NCBI GenBank assembly: GCA_027014065.1
Contig: JALWEL010000116.1
Span: 1 to 8,413, forward strand
Direction of reading: 5' to 3'
Length of the DNA stretch: 8,413 nucleotides
Source of the DNA: DHVE2 group archaeon
GTDB lineage: Archaea > Thermoplasmatota > Thermoplasmata > Thermoplasmatales > Aciduliprofundaceae
This document shows positions 8,180 through 8,413 of this stretch, one piece after another (positions within the stretch are counted from its first letter, which is position 1; every line of letters begins with the position of its first letter). Made by a program: the position numbers and the translations under genes. Under the pieces are notes generated by a model. The model was not told the DNA's origin, did no database searches, and was given only the letters and a program-made list of their open reading frames with translations.

Positions 8180-8195
8180 GATATAATTATTTTAC
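8180..8195 (-). promoter_or_regulatory. Candidate TATA promoter of the mod-res operon
   Basis: The minus strand reads an AT-rich box (AAAATAATTATATC) centred near 8187. With normal archaeal spacing transcription would start around 8162, five bases before ATG 8157 (nearly leaderless) or about 26 bases before ATG 8136 (a normal leader containing AGAGG). A second TATA-like box (GTATAAAA, around 8228-8235) could serve the same operon with a longer leader. The AT-rich setting makes chance matches likely. Confidence 0.35.
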
Positions 8196-8413
8196 GGAAG
8201 TTGTTGCCCCATGGATATAATCAAATGTTTTATACCTACGCAGTATTATACTATAATGGTATATGTTCAATCCCCATCCAAGCGGGAATGGCTTATTTAT
8301 TTTTAGTTTCACGTAGAATATTTCTCCCGTTTGCTCATCTTTCCATTTAGTAGATAAATATTCAAAGAAGCTCCTGGCGAAGTTGCTGGTAGTCTATCCC
8401 AGCTTTCTCAGCA
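8187..8413 (-). pseudogene. 3' end of an unrecognised gene entering from the right, apparently frameshifted
   Basis: The minus strand entering the window reads AEKAGIDYQQLRQELL and then meets TGA at 8364-8362. In a different frame, open from 8393 to a TAA at 8189-8187, it reads EYLSTKWKDEQTGEIFYVKL and on through a protein-like, aromatic-rich stretch ending GATTSVK. Omitting one T from the TTT at 8366-8364 joins the two into a smooth helix (QQLRQELLEYLSTKW). This looks like one gene tail broken by a single-base insertion or a sequence error. The second frame has no ATG and is closed upstream by TAG (8396-8394). I recognise no family. The stop is only 29 bases before mod, so this gene could have been the first of the same operon. 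Alternatively a genuine gene ends at 8362 and the rest is non-coding. Confidence 0.35.

Noticed and set aside
8245..8257. Perfect palindrome ATTATA-C-TATAAT as an operator.
   Set aside because: Short and purely AT except for its centre, in an AT-rich stretch inside the putative gene remnant; it easily arises by chance and has no second copy.
8394..8396. In-frame TAG before the open stretch as a pyrrolysine codon.
   Set aside because: No pyrrolysine machinery or methylamine methyltransferase is visible, and the single-base frameshift explanation accounts for the reading better.
1..8413. tRNA, rRNA, CRISPR array or insertion sequence.
   Set aside because: No regularly spaced repeats, transposase motifs, terminal inverted repeats or tRNA-like T-arm sequences were seen; nearly all bases are assigned to protein genes.

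Overview
This window is archaeal, most likely Euryarchaeota in the broad sense and possibly Thermoplasmatota; that rank is inference from the style of the proteins. The evidence is a gene pair for ribosomal protein S6e and the gamma subunit of translation initiation factor aIF2, TATA-box promoters, GGTGA-type Shine-Dalgarno sites and short or absent 5' leaders. No bacterial-type promoter is needed to explain any gene.

Layout. Positions 1-1225 (minus) hold aIF2-gamma, missing only its last few residues at the window edge. Positions 1222-1611 (minus) hold S6e, overlapping aIF2-gamma by ATGA. A 96-bp divergent promoter (1612-1707) separates this translation operon from a plus-strand membrane protein at 1708-3084. 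That protein has a signal peptide, an ectodomain with a textbook EF-hand calcium loop, three membrane segments and a C-terminal cytoplasmic alpha/beta domain.

The rest (3116-8157, minus) is a compact, AT-rich restriction-modification operon of type III character, transcribed right to left: mod (beta-class adenine methyltransferase, 674 aa), res (SF2 helicase with a C-terminal PD-(D/E)XK nuclease, 732 aa) and a third, unrecognised 270-aa gene that itself carries a D...QxK nuclease-like motif. mod and res overlap by ATGA, and the third gene starts 9 bp after res with its ribosome site touching the res stop, so the three look translationally coupled. Mod would mark one strand of an asymmetric site and recognise targets for Res. 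Res would use ATP to move or signal along DNA and cleave unmodified DNA. The role of the third protein is open and is the most interesting question here.

Upstream of mod, 8187-8413 (minus) holds what looks like the 3' end of another gene, readable as one protein only if a single T is removed near 8364. It is a decayed, frameshifted or misread gene tail that entered from the right edge. The base composition drops sharply at about 3.1 kb, where the restriction operon begins, which suggests it was acquired horizontally next to conserved core genes.
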